Assembly (NCBI GenBank): GCA_046327715.1
Contig: JAXLXY010000001.1
Location: 406,652 to 470,651 of the forward strand
Length of the DNA stretch: 64,000 nt
Direction of reading: 5' to 3'
Source of the DNA: JADJOM01 sp046327715
GTDB taxonomy: Bacteria; Gemmatimonadota; Gemmatimonadetes; Gemmatimonadales; GWC2-71-9
Positions within the stretch are counted from its first letter, which is position 1. Each line of letters begins with the position of its first letter. The notes below the pieces were generated by a model. That model saw only the letters and a program-made list of their open reading frames with translations. It had not been told where the DNA came from and searched no databases. Both the position numbers and the translations under genes were made by a program. Below are positions 31,577-40,045 of the stretch, in pieces.

Positions 31577-31936
31577 TCAGGCCTCGACCGGCCGGGCCAG
31601 GGGCTGCAGCACCACGCGCGCCGCGGCGAGTTCCCGGTCGAGCTGGGCCAGCGCGTCGGCGCCGGGCACCTGGCCCGCCCGGGCGGTGGCCTCGATGGCC
31701 CGGCTGGCCTCCTGCACCCGGACCAGGCCCAGGCTGGCGGCGGAACCCTTGAGGGCGTGCGCGAGGCCCACCACATCCGCGGGCCGGCCGGCCCGGGAGC
31801 AGCCGGCGATCGCCGTCCACCGGATCGGCGCCTCCGTCAGGAAGACCGCGGCGAGCTCCGCCACGAAGGTGCCGTCATCGTCCATCCCCTGCAGGCGCAG
31901 CAGGATCTGCGGGTCCATCACGGGCCGATCGGCCAT
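31577..31936 (-). CDS. Standalone histidine phosphotransfer (Hpt) protein
   Basis: This 119-residue four-helix Hpt domain has the phospho-accepting histidine in GLAHALKGSAASLG. It may relay phosphate between the hybrid kinases and the response regulators of this operon. ATG at 31936 is supported by AAGGAG 9 nt upstream. It lies 19 nt after the zinc-ribbon response regulator. Confidence 0.88.
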   Translation of the reverse strand: MADRPVMDPQILLRLQGMDDDGTFVAELAAVFLTEAPIRWTAIAGCSRAGRPADVVGLAHALKGSAASLGLVRVQEASRAIEATARAGQVPGADALAQLDRELAAARVVLQPLARPVEA

Positions 31937-31955
31937 AAGGGTGACTCCTTCCGTC

Positions 31956-32540
31956 TCAGGCGTGGGCGCCGGGGTCGCGGCGCTCCGCCTGTTCCAGCTG
32001 GGGCCGGATCTGCCGGTCATAGCAGTCCGGACAGATGCCGTGGGTGAACTGGGCCTCGGTGCGGTGGGAGACGTATTCCTCCACCTGCGACCACTGGTCC
32101 CCCTCGTCGCGGATGCGCTTGCAGTAGGAACAGATCGGGAGCAGCCCCTCCAGCTGCTTCACCTCGAGCTGCAGCCCGAGCACCCGCTCGGCCACCCGGA
32201 GCCGGGCGTGCAGCTCGGCCCGGTCGAGGGGCTTGGTCGCGAAGTCGTCGGCACCCGCGTTCATGCCGTCGAGCCAGCGGTCGTGCCCGGCCAGCGCGGT
32301 GAGCAGCACGACCCAGGTATAGCGCTCCGCGGCCCGGCCCCGGATGCGGCGGGTGAGCTCGAGCCCATCCATGTGCGGCATCATCCAGTCCGTGATCACC
32401 ACGTCGGCCGGCTCGCGGCAGAACTCCTCCCAGGCCGCCTGGCCATCCTGCGCCGCGACGGTCTGGTGGCCGAGCTGGGTCAGCGTCGCGACCAGGATCC
32501 GCTGCGACACGGGATCGTCGTCCACCACGAGCACCCTCAC
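31956..32540 (-). CDS. Response regulator with C-terminal zinc-ribbon motif
   Basis: This 194-residue protein has a receiver domain with the acidic pair in VVDDDP, phospho-acceptor Asp in VITDWMMPHMDG, and lysine in TKPLD. The C-terminal ~55 residues carry CSYCKRIRDEGDQW and CPDC, a four-cysteine motif seen at the end of some response regulators and probably zinc-binding. There is no DNA-binding or enzymatic output. GTG at 32540 overlaps the second cheR stop by 4 nt. A diverged paralogue lies at 34925-35497. Confidence 0.88.
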   Translation of the reverse strand: MRVLVVDDDPVSQRILVATLTQLGHQTVAAQDGQAAWEEFCREPADVVITDWMMPHMDGLELTRRIRGRAAERYTWVVLLTALAGHDRWLDGMNAGADDFATKPLDRAELHARLRVAERVLGLQLEVKQLEGLLPICSYCKRIRDEGDQWSQVEEYVSHRTEAQFTHGICPDCYDRQIRPQLEQAERRDPGAHA

Positions 32541-33385
32541 GCGGCGCTCCCCGCCGTCCGCAGCGGCGTGGCGCCGGCCCGGTAGGCCACCGAGTTCCCG
32601 ATGACCACCCGCTCCCAGGCGGCGTCGAGCATGACCGTGGTCTCGGCGCTGCCCAGCAGCAGGTAGCCGTCGGGCCGCAGCGCCTGCCGCGCCCGGCGCA
32701 GGATGGTCCGCTTGGTGTCGAGGTCGAAGTAGATCAGCACGTTGCGCAGGAAGATCACGTCGAACCGGGGCAGCGCGGGCCACGGCTCCATCAGGTTCAG
32801 CTCGCGGGCCTGCACCCAGCGGCGCAGCTCCGGCCGGACCTGCCAGCGGGTGCCCTGACGCTCGAAGTACTTCACCAGAAGCGGGGCCGGGAGCCCGCGG
32901 TTGACCTCGAGCTGCCCGTAGCTTCCCTGCTGGGCGCGCCGCACCATGTCACGGGAGAGGTCGGTGGCGAGGATGCTCACGTCCCAGCCGGCGAGCCCGG
33001 GGAAGTGCTCGGCCAGCAGCATGGCGAGGCTGTAGGCCTCCTGCCCGCTGGAACAGGCGTTGCTCCAGAACCGCAGCCGGCGCTCGCTCGCCCGGGCGGC
33101 GATGAGCTCCGGCAGCAGCCGGTGCTGCAGCGCCTCGAACGGATGGTGGTCGCGGAAGAAGCTGGTCTCGTTGGTGGTCATCGCCTCGACCACGGCGCGG
33201 GCCAGCTCGCCCTGCGGGTCGGCCCGGAGCGCCCCGGCGAGGGCGGCAAGCGTGGGCAGCTGCCGGTCGCGCAGCAGCGGGACCAGGCGGCTCTCCACCA
33301 GGTATTCCTTCCCCGGCTCGAGCACGATGGCGGAGCGCTCGCGCACGAGCCCCCGCAGGAAGTCAAACTCCGCCGGTCCCACCAT
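32537..33385 (-). CDS. cheR: CheR chemoreceptor methyltransferase (second copy)
   Basis: This 282-residue SAM-dependent enzyme methylates receptor glutamates. The N-terminal helical domain contains VVEAMTTNETSFFRDHHPF. The catalytic domain has FWSNACSSGQEAYSLAM (SAM-binding loop), ILATDLSRDMV, and FLRNVLIYFD. It follows the second cheB by 18 nt. No receptor-pentapeptide tail was recognised in the receptors of this window. Confidence 0.96.
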   Translation of the reverse strand: MVGPAEFDFLRGLVRERSAIVLEPGKEYLVESRLVPLLRDRQLPTLAALAGALRADPQGELARAVVEAMTTNETSFFRDHHPFEALQHRLLPELIAARASERRLRFWSNACSSGQEAYSLAMLLAEHFPGLAGWDVSILATDLSRDMVRRAQQGSYGQLEVNRGLPAPLLVKYFERQGTRWQVRPELRRWVQARELNLMEPWPALPRFDVIFLRNVLIYFDLDTKRTILRRARQALRPDGYLLLGSAETTVMLDAAWERVVIGNSVAYRAGATPLRTAGSAA

Positions 33386-33403
33386 CGCCCCGATCCTCCC
33401 TGA

Positions 33404-34519
33404 TCATCGGGCGCCCACTGTGGCCGGTGGCCCGCCGCCGATCCGCGCCAGGCGTCCCACGCCGGCCCGCTGGATCAGCTCGGCCGCCACCTTCTCCAGC
33501 GGCAGCACGACGTCCGCCAGCCCGGCGCCCACCACCGCCCCGGGCATTCCCCAGACCACCGAGCTGGCCTCGTCCTGGGCCAGCACCACGCCCCCCGCCT
33601 TCCGGATCTCCTCGACCCCGCGCAGCCCGTCCTGCCCCATGCCGGTCAGCACCAGGGCGAGCGTCCGCTGTCCCAGGTGGGTGGCGGCGCTCCGGAACAG
33701 CGGGTCGACCGCGGGCCGGCAGGAGTTCTCGGGCGGGTCCTGCGTGAGCCGGAGGCGGAGCCCCTCGCCCTCCCGCGCCAGCACCATGTGGGAGCTGCCG
33801 GGCGCCACCCACACGACGCCGGGCTCGACCACCCCGCCCTCCTCGCCCTCGCGGACCGCGAGCCGGGAGGTGGCGGCCAGCCGCTCGGCGAGGAACCGGG
33901 TGAACACCGGCGGCATGTGCTGCACGATCACCACCGGGAGCGGGAAGTCCGCCGGGAGCGCCGGGATGATCGCGGCGAGTGCGTTGGGCCCGCCGGTCGA
34001 GACACCGATCGCGAGCAGGTCGACCCGCTGGGGGAGCGCCGGCCTCGGGGCCACCCCGGTCGGGGCCGGGGCGCGCGGGGCGACCGGCGCGGGACGTGCC
34101 GGCACGGCCACCCGCCCGCAGAGCGCCTTGATCTTGGGGACGAGCTCGTCCCGCACCCGCTCCTGGGCCAGCGTCACGCTGCCGACGTTGGCCGGCTTGG
34201 TCACGTAGTCCGTCGCGCCGCGCGCCAGCGCCTCCAGCGTGGCGGAGGCGCCGCGCTCGGTGAGGGTGCTGAACATGATGACCGGGAGGCGCGGGTGGCT
34301 CTTGCGGAGTTCCACCAGCGTGCCCAGGCCGTCCAGCTCCGGCATCTCGATGTCGAGGGTCACCAGGTCCGGCTTCAGGCCCGCGAGCTTCTGCAGCGCC
34401 AGGCGGCCGTTGGCCGCGGTGCCCACCACCTCGATGTCCGGGTCGGACGAGAGGACGTCGGTGACGATGCGGCGGACCACCACCGCGTCGTCGACCACCA
34501 GCACACGGATCTTGGCCAT
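33404..34519 (-). CDS. cheB: CheB protein-glutamate methylesterase/response regulator (second copy)
   Basis: This 371-residue enzyme demethylates or deamidates receptors. The receiver has VVDDAVVVRR and phospho-acceptor TLDIEMPELDG. A Pro/Ala linker joins the esterase domain, with catalytic Ser in GVSTGGPNAL, His in VQHMPPVFTRF and Asp in TGMGQDGL. ATG at 34519 lies 3 nt after the cheY stop, indicating cotranslation. Confidence 0.96.
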   Translation of the reverse strand: MAKIRVLVVDDAVVVRRIVTDVLSSDPDIEVVGTAANGRLALQKLAGLKPDLVTLDIEMPELDGLGTLVELRKSHPRLPVIMFSTLTERGASATLEALARGATDYVTKPANVGSVTLAQERVRDELVPKIKALCGRVAVPARPAPVAPRAPAPTGVAPRPALPQRVDLLAIGVSTGGPNALAAIIPALPADFPLPVVIVQHMPPVFTRFLAERLAATSRLAVREGEEGGVVEPGVVWVAPGSSHMVLAREGEGLRLRLTQDPPENSCRPAVDPLFRSAATHLGQRTLALVLTGMGQDGLRGVEEIRKAGGVVLAQDEASSVVWGMPGAVVGAGLADVVLPLEKVAAELIQRAGVGRLARIGGGPPATVGAR

Positions 34520-34522
34520 GGC

Positions 34523-34894
34523 TCAGCCCGCGGCGAGCCCCACGAGCTGCAGCTTCTCGCGCAGCACGTCCTTCGTGAAGGGCTTCATCACGTACTCGTT
34601 GGCCCCCGCCTCGAGCGCCCGCTGCATCTGGCTCATCTCGGTCTCGGTGGTGACCATCATGATGACCGTGTCCTTCCAGGCCGGGTTGCCCCGGGCCGCC
34701 ACCAGGAAGTCGAAGCCGTTCATCTCGGGCATGTTCCAGTCGACCAGGATCAGGTCCACCTTCCCGACCTCGGCCAGCCGGTCGAGCGCTTCCCGTCCGT
34801 GGCCAGCCTCGAACAGCTCGAAGCCCAGCTCCTTGACCGTCTTCCCGATGATGCTGCGGATCGCCCGCGAATCATCCACGACCAGCGCACGCAC
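34523..34894 (-). CDS. cheY: CheY chemotaxis response regulator
   Basis: This 123-residue single-domain receiver has acidic pair D7-D8, phospho-acceptor Asp52 in VDWNMPEMNG, a Thr in MVTTE and Lys in MKPFT. This is the motor-binding regulator expected to be phosphorylated by CheA. The GTG start is preceded by AAGGAGG. It sits between a zinc-ribbon regulator and cheB. Confidence 0.95.
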   Translation of the reverse strand: MRALVVDDSRAIRSIIGKTVKELGFELFEAGHGREALDRLAEVGKVDLILVDWNMPEMNGFDFLVAARGNPAWKDTVIMMVTTETEMSQMQRALEAGANEYVMKPFTKDVLREKLQLVGLAAG

Positions 34895-34924
34895 TGCCGC
34901 CTCCTTGCTCCAGGGGTTCCCTCG

Positions 34925-35497
34925 TCAGGACCGCTCGACCGTCTCCGCGACCCGGGCCGGGCGGGCGTCCCGCCGCCGGCACTCCGGGCACTGGAGGCGC
35001 GGGTTGCGCCGCCGCACCTCCGCCGCCACCTGCCGCAGGTCCACCCAGCGGCCGTTGTCCTGCCGCACCCGGGCACAGCCGGGACAGCAGTGATGCATCG
35101 ATTCCAGGTACGCCAGCTTGGTCTCCATCCCCAGGATCCGCTCCGCCACCCGGAGCCGGGTCACCAGCTCGTCCGGGTCGAAGGGCTTGGTGAGGAAGTC
35201 GTCCGCCCCGGCGTTCATCGCCTCGAGGAAGTTCTGCTTCCCGCCCAGCGCCGTCAGGACCACCAGCCAGGTGTAGCGGTCGTTCCGCGCGTCACCCCGC
35301 ACCCGGCGGCAGAGGTCCAGGCCGTCGAGCCGCGGCATCATCCAGTCGGTGATCACCACCGGCGGGCGCTCCTGCTCGTACATCTGCCACGCCTCGGCGC
35401 CATCCCGCGCGGCCAGGACGCCGTACCCCAGCTTCTTGAGCGTCCGCTCCAGCACCAGCCGGGACGTCGTGTCGTCTTCCGCGATCAGGATCTGCAC
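34925..35497 (-). CDS. Response regulator with diverged C-terminal zinc-ribbon
   Basis: This 190-residue protein has a receiver with EDDTTSR, phospho-acceptor VITDWMMPRLDG and TKPFDP. The C-terminal tail has HHCCPGCARVRQDNGRW and CPEC, so four cysteines are retained but the surrounding consensus differs from the 31956-32540 paralogue. GTG at 35497 starts immediately after the stop of the preceding receptor gene, with GGAGG 5 nt upstream. Confidence 0.87.
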   Translation of the reverse strand: MQILIAEDDTTSRLVLERTLKKLGYGVLAARDGAEAWQMYEQERPPVVITDWMMPRLDGLDLCRRVRGDARNDRYTWLVVLTALGGKQNFLEAMNAGADDFLTKPFDPDELVTRLRVAERILGMETKLAYLESMHHCCPGCARVRQDNGRWVDLRQVAAEVRRRNPRLQCPECRRRDARPARVAETVERS

Positions 35498-37108
35498 CTA
35501 GACCTCCGCCGCCACCCTCGGTTCAGGGCGCACCCCGGTGCGCCCCCGCGTGACCTGCCCCCCGGTCCGGAACTGCCCCACCAGCCGCTCGAGCGCCGAC
35601 GACATCCGCGCCAGTTCGGCCGCGGTGCGGGCCGCCTCGCCGGCCGCCGTGCTCGACTCCTCCGCCGTCCGCGCGGCCTCGAGCATCACCTGCGCGATCT
35701 CCGTGGTGCCGCCGGCGGCGTCCTGGACGCCCCGGCCCATCTCGTTCGCCACCGCGCTCTGCTGCTCCACCGCGCTGGCGATCCCGCCCTGGTACTGGTT
35801 GATCTGGTCGACCACCTTGGCGATCCGGCGGATGGCCTGTACCACCTCGCCCACCTGCTGCTGCACCGCCTCGATCCGGCGCCCGATGTCCTCGCTCGAC
35901 GCGGCGGCCTGGTTGGCCAGCTCCTTCACCTCGTGCGCCACCACGGCGAACCCCTTGCCGGCGTCGCCCGCGCGGGCGGCCTCGATGGTGGCGTTCAGGG
36001 CGAGCAGGTTGGTCTTCTGGGCCACCGCCGTGATGGAGGTCAGCACCACGCCGATCTCCGCGCTGCCCGCGCCCAGCCGCTCCACCGTCCGGTCGGCCTC
36101 GCCGGCCAGGACCGCCGCCTCGGAGGCCACCGTGGCCGCCTCGGCCGCGCTCCGGGCAATCTCCTTGATCGCCGAGGAGAGCTCCTCGACCCCGGTGGCG
36201 ATGCTCTGCACGCTGCTGCTGACACCTCCCGCCGTGGTCGCGGCCTGCCCCGACTGGGCGCGCCCCGTGTCGCTCGAGGCCGTCAGCTGGCGGCTCACCG
36301 CGGAGAGCTGCTCCGCGGCCGCCGCCAGCGCCGTCGCGTTCTCCGCGATCAGGTGCACCGTCTCCTCGATCTTGGCCACGAAGGTGTTGAACGCGCGGGC
36401 CAGTTCCCCGAGTTCGTCCTCACCGTCGTAGGCCACCCGCGCAGAGAGGTCGCCGTCCCCCTCCGCCACCTCGGCCAGCCGGCGGCCCACCAGCCGGATC
36501 GGCGTGAGGATCGAGCGCCCGACCAGGGCCAGCACCAGCCCCATCAGGCCGGCGCCGGCCACCGCGAGCCCCAGCGCGAGGCGCTCCAGCTGCCGACCCC
36601 GGGCATCCGCCGCGGCGAGGCTGGCATCATTGGCCGCCGCGATCAGCGCGCGGACCGCCTCGGCCTGGCCCTCGACCTCCCGGAACACCGCCATGAACTC
36701 GTCGAGGCGGCCGCTGCCGTCCACGGCGGCCACGGCGCGCTCGTGATAGCGCACCAGCAGCGGCGCCAGGTCGGCCAGGGCCGCCTGGGTGGCCGCCGGG
36801 AGCTCCAGTGCCGCGTTGGCGCGCACCAGGGAGTCGAGCGCGGCCGCATGGGTCTCCAGTTCCGCCCGTGCCTCAGCCCGCAGGGCCGGGGTGGCGGCCA
36901 GCCGACTGGCAAGGACGTCGCCCCGGACCGCATCGTGCATCATGTCGGCCTGCTGGTGGTTGCCGAGGGCCGTGCCGGTCAGGTGCAGCTCCTTGATCAC
37001 CCCTTCCAGCTGCCGGACGCTCCAGAAGCACATCCCCGCGAGCGCGCCCGCCAGGGCCACCGAAACCCAGCCCAGTCCCACGAGTTTGCGACGGATGGTC
37101 CACGCCAT
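35498..37108 (-). CDS. Transmembrane chemoreceptor with helical-bundle sensor (MCP-C)
   Basis: This 536-residue receptor has TM1 at about 10-30, a periplasmic four-helix-bundle-type sensor, TM2 at about 187-207 (LGLAVAGAGLMGLVLALVG), a HAMP domain, and the signalling hairpin. The tip near residue 368 reads AQKTNLLALNATIEAARAG. The tip and following stretch (VVAHEVKELANQAAASSEDI) differ from the other receptors here, which share VVANEVKELAKETARATE-type sequence, so it may form a separate lineage. A sigma-28-like promoter lies upstream at 37182-37209. Confidence 0.93.
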   Translation of the reverse strand: MAWTIRRKLVGLGWVSVALAGALAGMCFWSVRQLEGVIKELHLTGTALGNHQQADMMHDAVRGDVLASRLAATPALRAEARAELETHAAALDSLVRANAALELPAATQAALADLAPLLVRYHERAVAAVDGSGRLDEFMAVFREVEGQAEAVRALIAAANDASLAAADARGRQLERLALGLAVAGAGLMGLVLALVGRSILTPIRLVGRRLAEVAEGDGDLSARVAYDGEDELGELARAFNTFVAKIEETVHLIAENATALAAAAEQLSAVSRQLTASSDTGRAQSGQAATTAGGVSSSVQSIATGVEELSSAIKEIARSAAEAATVASEAAVLAGEADRTVERLGAGSAEIGVVLTSITAVAQKTNLLALNATIEAARAGDAGKGFAVVAHEVKELANQAAASSEDIGRRIEAVQQQVGEVVQAIRRIAKVVDQINQYQGGIASAVEQQSAVANEMGRGVQDAAGGTTEIAQVMLEAARTAEESSTAAGEAARTAAELARMSSALERLVGQFRTGGQVTRGRTGVRPEPRVAAEV

Positions 37109-37181
37109 GGTGCGCCCTGCCCTGTGGGAAGCCCGGGGGCCCTGGCCCGGCGGCTGCCGGGCCCATGCCCTCACGTCACAG

Positions 37182-37209
37182 GTATCGGCAGCGGGGGGCG
37201 CGGGCTTGA
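37182..37209 (-). promoter_or_regulatory. Sigma-28-like promoter of MCP-C
   Basis: On the minus strand TCAAG (37209-37205), 15 nt, then GCCGATAC (37189-37182), which matches the FliA-type TCAAG-N-GCCGATA pattern. It lies about 75 nt upstream of the MCP-C ATG and after the PilZ gene. Confidence 0.65.
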
Positions 37210-37227
37210 CCCGCGCCGGCGGTGGGA

Positions 37228-37614
37228 TCAGGCGTCCCGCTTGAGGCCCAGGTGGTCGTGGAACTCCTGTTCCACCTGGTGCGGATCGCGGGTGTTGAAG
37301 AGGATGAGGTTGCGCAGGTGTTCGAGGCTGTCGATGCCGACGATCTCGGTGAACTGGATCGCGACACCGCCGGGCCCGGGCCGGACGATGGTGCCCTGGG
37401 CATGGACCTCGAGCTCGGTGCCCTCGAGGTGCAGCCGGATGTCGCAGGGGGTGCCCGGCGCGGGCGCCGCCGCGCTGCGCAGGAAGCCGCCCTTGAGGCT
37501 CAGGTTCTCCAGCGTGCCCTCGAGGCACGTGCCCCCATCGAGGGTCACCTCCGCCTGGAGGTGCACCGGCACCCGGCTGAACTCGCGGCGGTGGGGAAAG
37601 GGGACGTCGGTCAT
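37228..37614 (-). CDS. PilZ-domain protein
   Basis: This 128-residue protein has the two PilZ c-di-GMP-binding motifs: RREFSR (RxxxR) near the N-terminus and NLSLKGG (N/DxSxxG) about 30 residues later. It may link c-di-GMP to motor or chemotaxis output. It follows cheX by 9 nt and ends before the MCP-C promoter. Confidence 0.9.
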   Translation of the reverse strand: MTDVPFPHRREFSRVPVHLQAEVTLDGGTCLEGTLENLSLKGGFLRSAAAPAPGTPCDIRLHLEGTELEVHAQGTIVRPGPGGVAIQFTEIVGIDSLEHLRNLILFNTRDPHQVEQEFHDHLGLKRDA

Positions 37615-37623
37615 CGCAGCCTC

Positions 37624-38082
37624 CTAGTGCTTCCCGTTCTCGGACTTCTTGAGCAGCCGGACCACGACCGGGGAGCCCTGGCACTTGAAGGCGACCGTGG
37701 TGAGCAGGTCGCTGCCCGGCACCCGGGTGCTGTACTCGGTCCCCTCGATGACCGTCGGCAGCGACAGGCGGCACCCCTCGGGCAGCAGCGCCTTGACGTT
37801 GCCCCCCGTCATGTTGGTCAGCTCGCCCATGGCGTCCTGCATGTCGGACGGCGTCGCGGTGCCGACGTCCACGCCGAACATCGTGGCCGCCGCGGACCGG
37901 GCGAACTCGGCCGAGCATTCGATCGTGACCGCGCCCTCCCAGGCCCCCGTGAAGTGCACGCACCCCGAGACCACGCGTTCGGGCGGCGCGGGGACCTCCG
38001 CGGCGCGCACCAGGGGAGCGCCCAGGACCGAGTCCCACACCATCTCCGCCACCTGCCGGATCTCTTCCTCGAGGAACTGCAT
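37624..38082 (-). CDS. cheX: CheX-type CheY-P phosphatase
   Basis: This 152-residue CheC/CheX/FliY-family protein has the conserved MGELTNMTGGNVKALL helix, carrying the Glu and Asn expected to attack phospho-CheY. Only one such motif is present, as in CheX. ATG at 38082 has AGGAGG 5 nt upstream; a GTG one codon earlier would be too close. It follows the first cheR by 9 nt. Confidence 0.88.
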   Translation of the reverse strand: MQFLEEEIRQVAEMVWDSVLGAPLVRAAEVPAPPERVVSGCVHFTGAWEGAVTIECSAEFARSAAATMFGVDVGTATPSDMQDAMGELTNMTGGNVKALLPEGCRLSLPTVIEGTEYSTRVPGSDLLTTVAFKCQGSPVVVRLLKKSENGKH

Positions 38083-38091
38083 CACCGCCTC

Positions 38092-38916
38092 CTAGCTGCC
38101 TTTGATCCGGTAACAACCGGCCTTGTCGAACTGGACCCGCTCGAAAGTGTCACCGAGGTTGATCGTGGTCTCCGCCCCGCCCAGGAACAGGTAGCCCCAC
38201 GACTGCAGCACCTTCCGGACGTTGCCCAGGATCTGCCGCTTGGTCTCGACGTCGAAGTAGATCAGCACGTTGCGCAGGAACACCACGTCCATCGTGGGCA
38301 GCTGGCCCCAGGGCTCGATCAGGTTCATCTCGCGGAACTCGCAGTACCGCTGCACCTCGGGCTTCACCTGCCACTCCATGCCCTTCTTCTCGAACCACTT
38401 CACCAGCAGGTTGGCGGGCAGCCCCCGGTTCACCTCGATCTGCCCGTACCGCCCGGTCCGCGACCGGGTCACCATCTCACCCGAGAGGTCGGTGGCGAGG
38501 ATCCGGAAGTTCCACCCGGTGAGCTGCGGGAAGTGCTCCAGCAGCGTCATCGCGACGGTGTACGGTTCCTGCCCGCTGGAGCAGGCCGCGCACCAGATGT
38601 TCAGCGTGCGGGTGGCCTGCCGGTGCTTGAGGACCTCGGGAATCACCACCTGCCGCAGCGCCTCGAAGGGGTGCAGGTCGCGGAAGAAGCTGGTCTCGTT
38701 GGTCGTCATCGCCTCGACGACCTTCCGGTGCAGCCCGTTGAAGGGCTGCGCCCGCATCTGCGCCACCAGCGCCTCGAGCGACCCGAACCCCTCCGCGCGG
38801 GCCAGCGGCGTGAGCCGCGCCTCGAGCAGGTAGCTCTTCTCCGGTTCGAGCACGATCGCCGACCGCTGGCGGACCAGCGTGCTCACGAACTGGAAGTCGG
38901 TGGGGTTCAGGGCCAT
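38092..38916 (-). CDS. cheR: CheR chemoreceptor methyltransferase (first copy)
   Basis: This 274-residue methyltransferase is clearly homologous to the copy at 32537. Shared motifs include VVEAMTTNETSFFRD, WCAACSSGQEPYTVAM, ILATDLSGEMV and FLRNVLIYFDVETKR. ATG at 38916 has AGGAG 9 nt upstream. It lies 16 nt after the first cheB. Confidence 0.96.
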   Translation of the reverse strand: MALNPTDFQFVSTLVRQRSAIVLEPEKSYLLEARLTPLARAEGFGSLEALVAQMRAQPFNGLHRKVVEAMTTNETSFFRDLHPFEALRQVVIPEVLKHRQATRTLNIWCAACSSGQEPYTVAMTLLEHFPQLTGWNFRILATDLSGEMVTRSRTGRYGQIEVNRGLPANLLVKWFEKKGMEWQVKPEVQRYCEFREMNLIEPWGQLPTMDVVFLRNVLIYFDVETKRQILGNVRKVLQSWGYLFLGGAETTINLGDTFERVQFDKAGCYRIKGS

Positions 38917-38932
38917 CGGCCGTTCTCCTGAC

Positions 38933-40045
38933 TCAGCGCACCAGCGCCGGGACGACCCCGCCCCGGCAGCGTTCCACGATCGCCTGCGGCAGCCCATCCA
39001 GCGGCAGGATGGCCTCCGCGAGCCCGCCCCGGGCCACGGCGCCCGGCATCCCCCACACCACGCTGGTGGCCTCGTCCTGCACCAGGACCCGGCCCCCCGC
39101 CTGGACGATGCTCCCGGCGCCGGCCATCCCGTCCTGCCCCATGCCCGTCAGCACCACCGCCAGGGACCGCGGCCCGTAGACCCGGGCCACGGAACGGAAC
39201 ATCGGGTCGGCGGCGGGCCTGCAGGAATTCTCGGGTGGTGACTGATTTGTCTGAAGGACAACCGCCATCCCGACTCGCTGGACCACCAAATGATGGTCCC
39301 CGGGGGCAATCCAGACCTGCCCCGGGACCACCGGGGCGCCGGGGACCGCCTCGTCCACCTGGAAGTGCGTCGCCGCCCGGAGCCGGTCGGCCAGCAGGCG
39401 GGTGAACCCCGGCGGCATATGCTGGGTGATCAGGATCGGGAGCCGGAAGTCGGGCGGGAGCCCCTTGAGCAGGGCCTCCAGGGCGTTCGGGCCGCCGGTC
39501 GAGGCCGCCACCGCCAGCACCTCAGGCAGGCTGGCCGCGATCCGCCCGGCCGAGGCGGGGGGCACCGTCCGCGGCACGGCCGCGGCGTGCGGCGCCGCCG
39601 CCGGCCGTGGCGCGGCGGTCAGCGCCCGGGCCTTCTCGACCTCGGCGGCCACCTCCCGCAGCCGCGGCGCCAGGCGGGTGCTGACCCACTCGATGGCGTT
39701 CACCATGTTGCCCTCATGCGGCAACTTGGGAACCAGGTCATTGGCGCCGAGCGCCAGTGCCTCGAGTTCCGCCACGCCGGGTTCGCTCACGCCGGTGAAC
39801 ATGACCACCGCGAGGTGCGGCCACGTCACCCGCAGCCGGCGCAGGGTCTCCAGCCCGTCGAGCCCCGGCATGTCGATGTCGAGCGTCACGACATCGGGGC
39901 GCTGGTCCGCGATCGCGCCGAGCGCCAGGTCGCCGTCACTCGCCGTTCCCACGACCTCCATGTCCGGCTCCCGTCCCAGGGCCTGGGCGATCAGCCGGCG
40001 GACGATGACGGCATCGTCCACGATCATGACACGGATCCGCCTCAC
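38933..40045 (-). CDS. cheB: CheB protein-glutamate methylesterase/response regulator (first copy)
   Basis: This 370-residue protein has a receiver domain (MIVDDAVIVRRL, phospho-acceptor TLDIDMPGLDG), an alanine-rich linker and an esterase domain. The catalytic triad segments are AASTGGPNAL, TQHMPPGFTRL and TGMGQDGM. GTG at 40045 overlaps the pseudo-globin gene stop by 4 nt (GTGA). Two complete cheB-cheR pairs in one operon is unusual. Confidence 0.96.
   Translation of the reverse strand: MRRIRVMIVDDAVIVRRLIAQALGREPDMEVVGTASDGDLALGAIADQRPDVVTLDIDMPGLDGLETLRRLRVTWPHLAVVMFTGVSEPGVAELEALALGANDLVPKLPHEGNMVNAIEWVSTRLAPRLREVAAEVEKARALTAAPRPAAAPHAAAVPRTVPPASAGRIAASLPEVLAVAASTGGPNALEALLKGLPPDFRLPILITQHMPPGFTRLLADRLRAATHFQVDEAVPGAPVVPGQVWIAPGDHHLVVQRVGMAVVLQTNQSPPENSCRPAADPMFRSVARVYGPRSLAVVLTGMGQDGMAGAGSIVQAGGRVLVQDEATSVVWGMPGAVARGGLAEAILPLDGLPQAIVERCRGGVVPALVR

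Noticed and set aside
38907..38925. GGCCGATGG at the start codon of the first cheR, resembling a sigma-28 -10
   Set aside because: It spans the start codon itself, has no -35 at the right distance, and lies inside a tightly packed operon.
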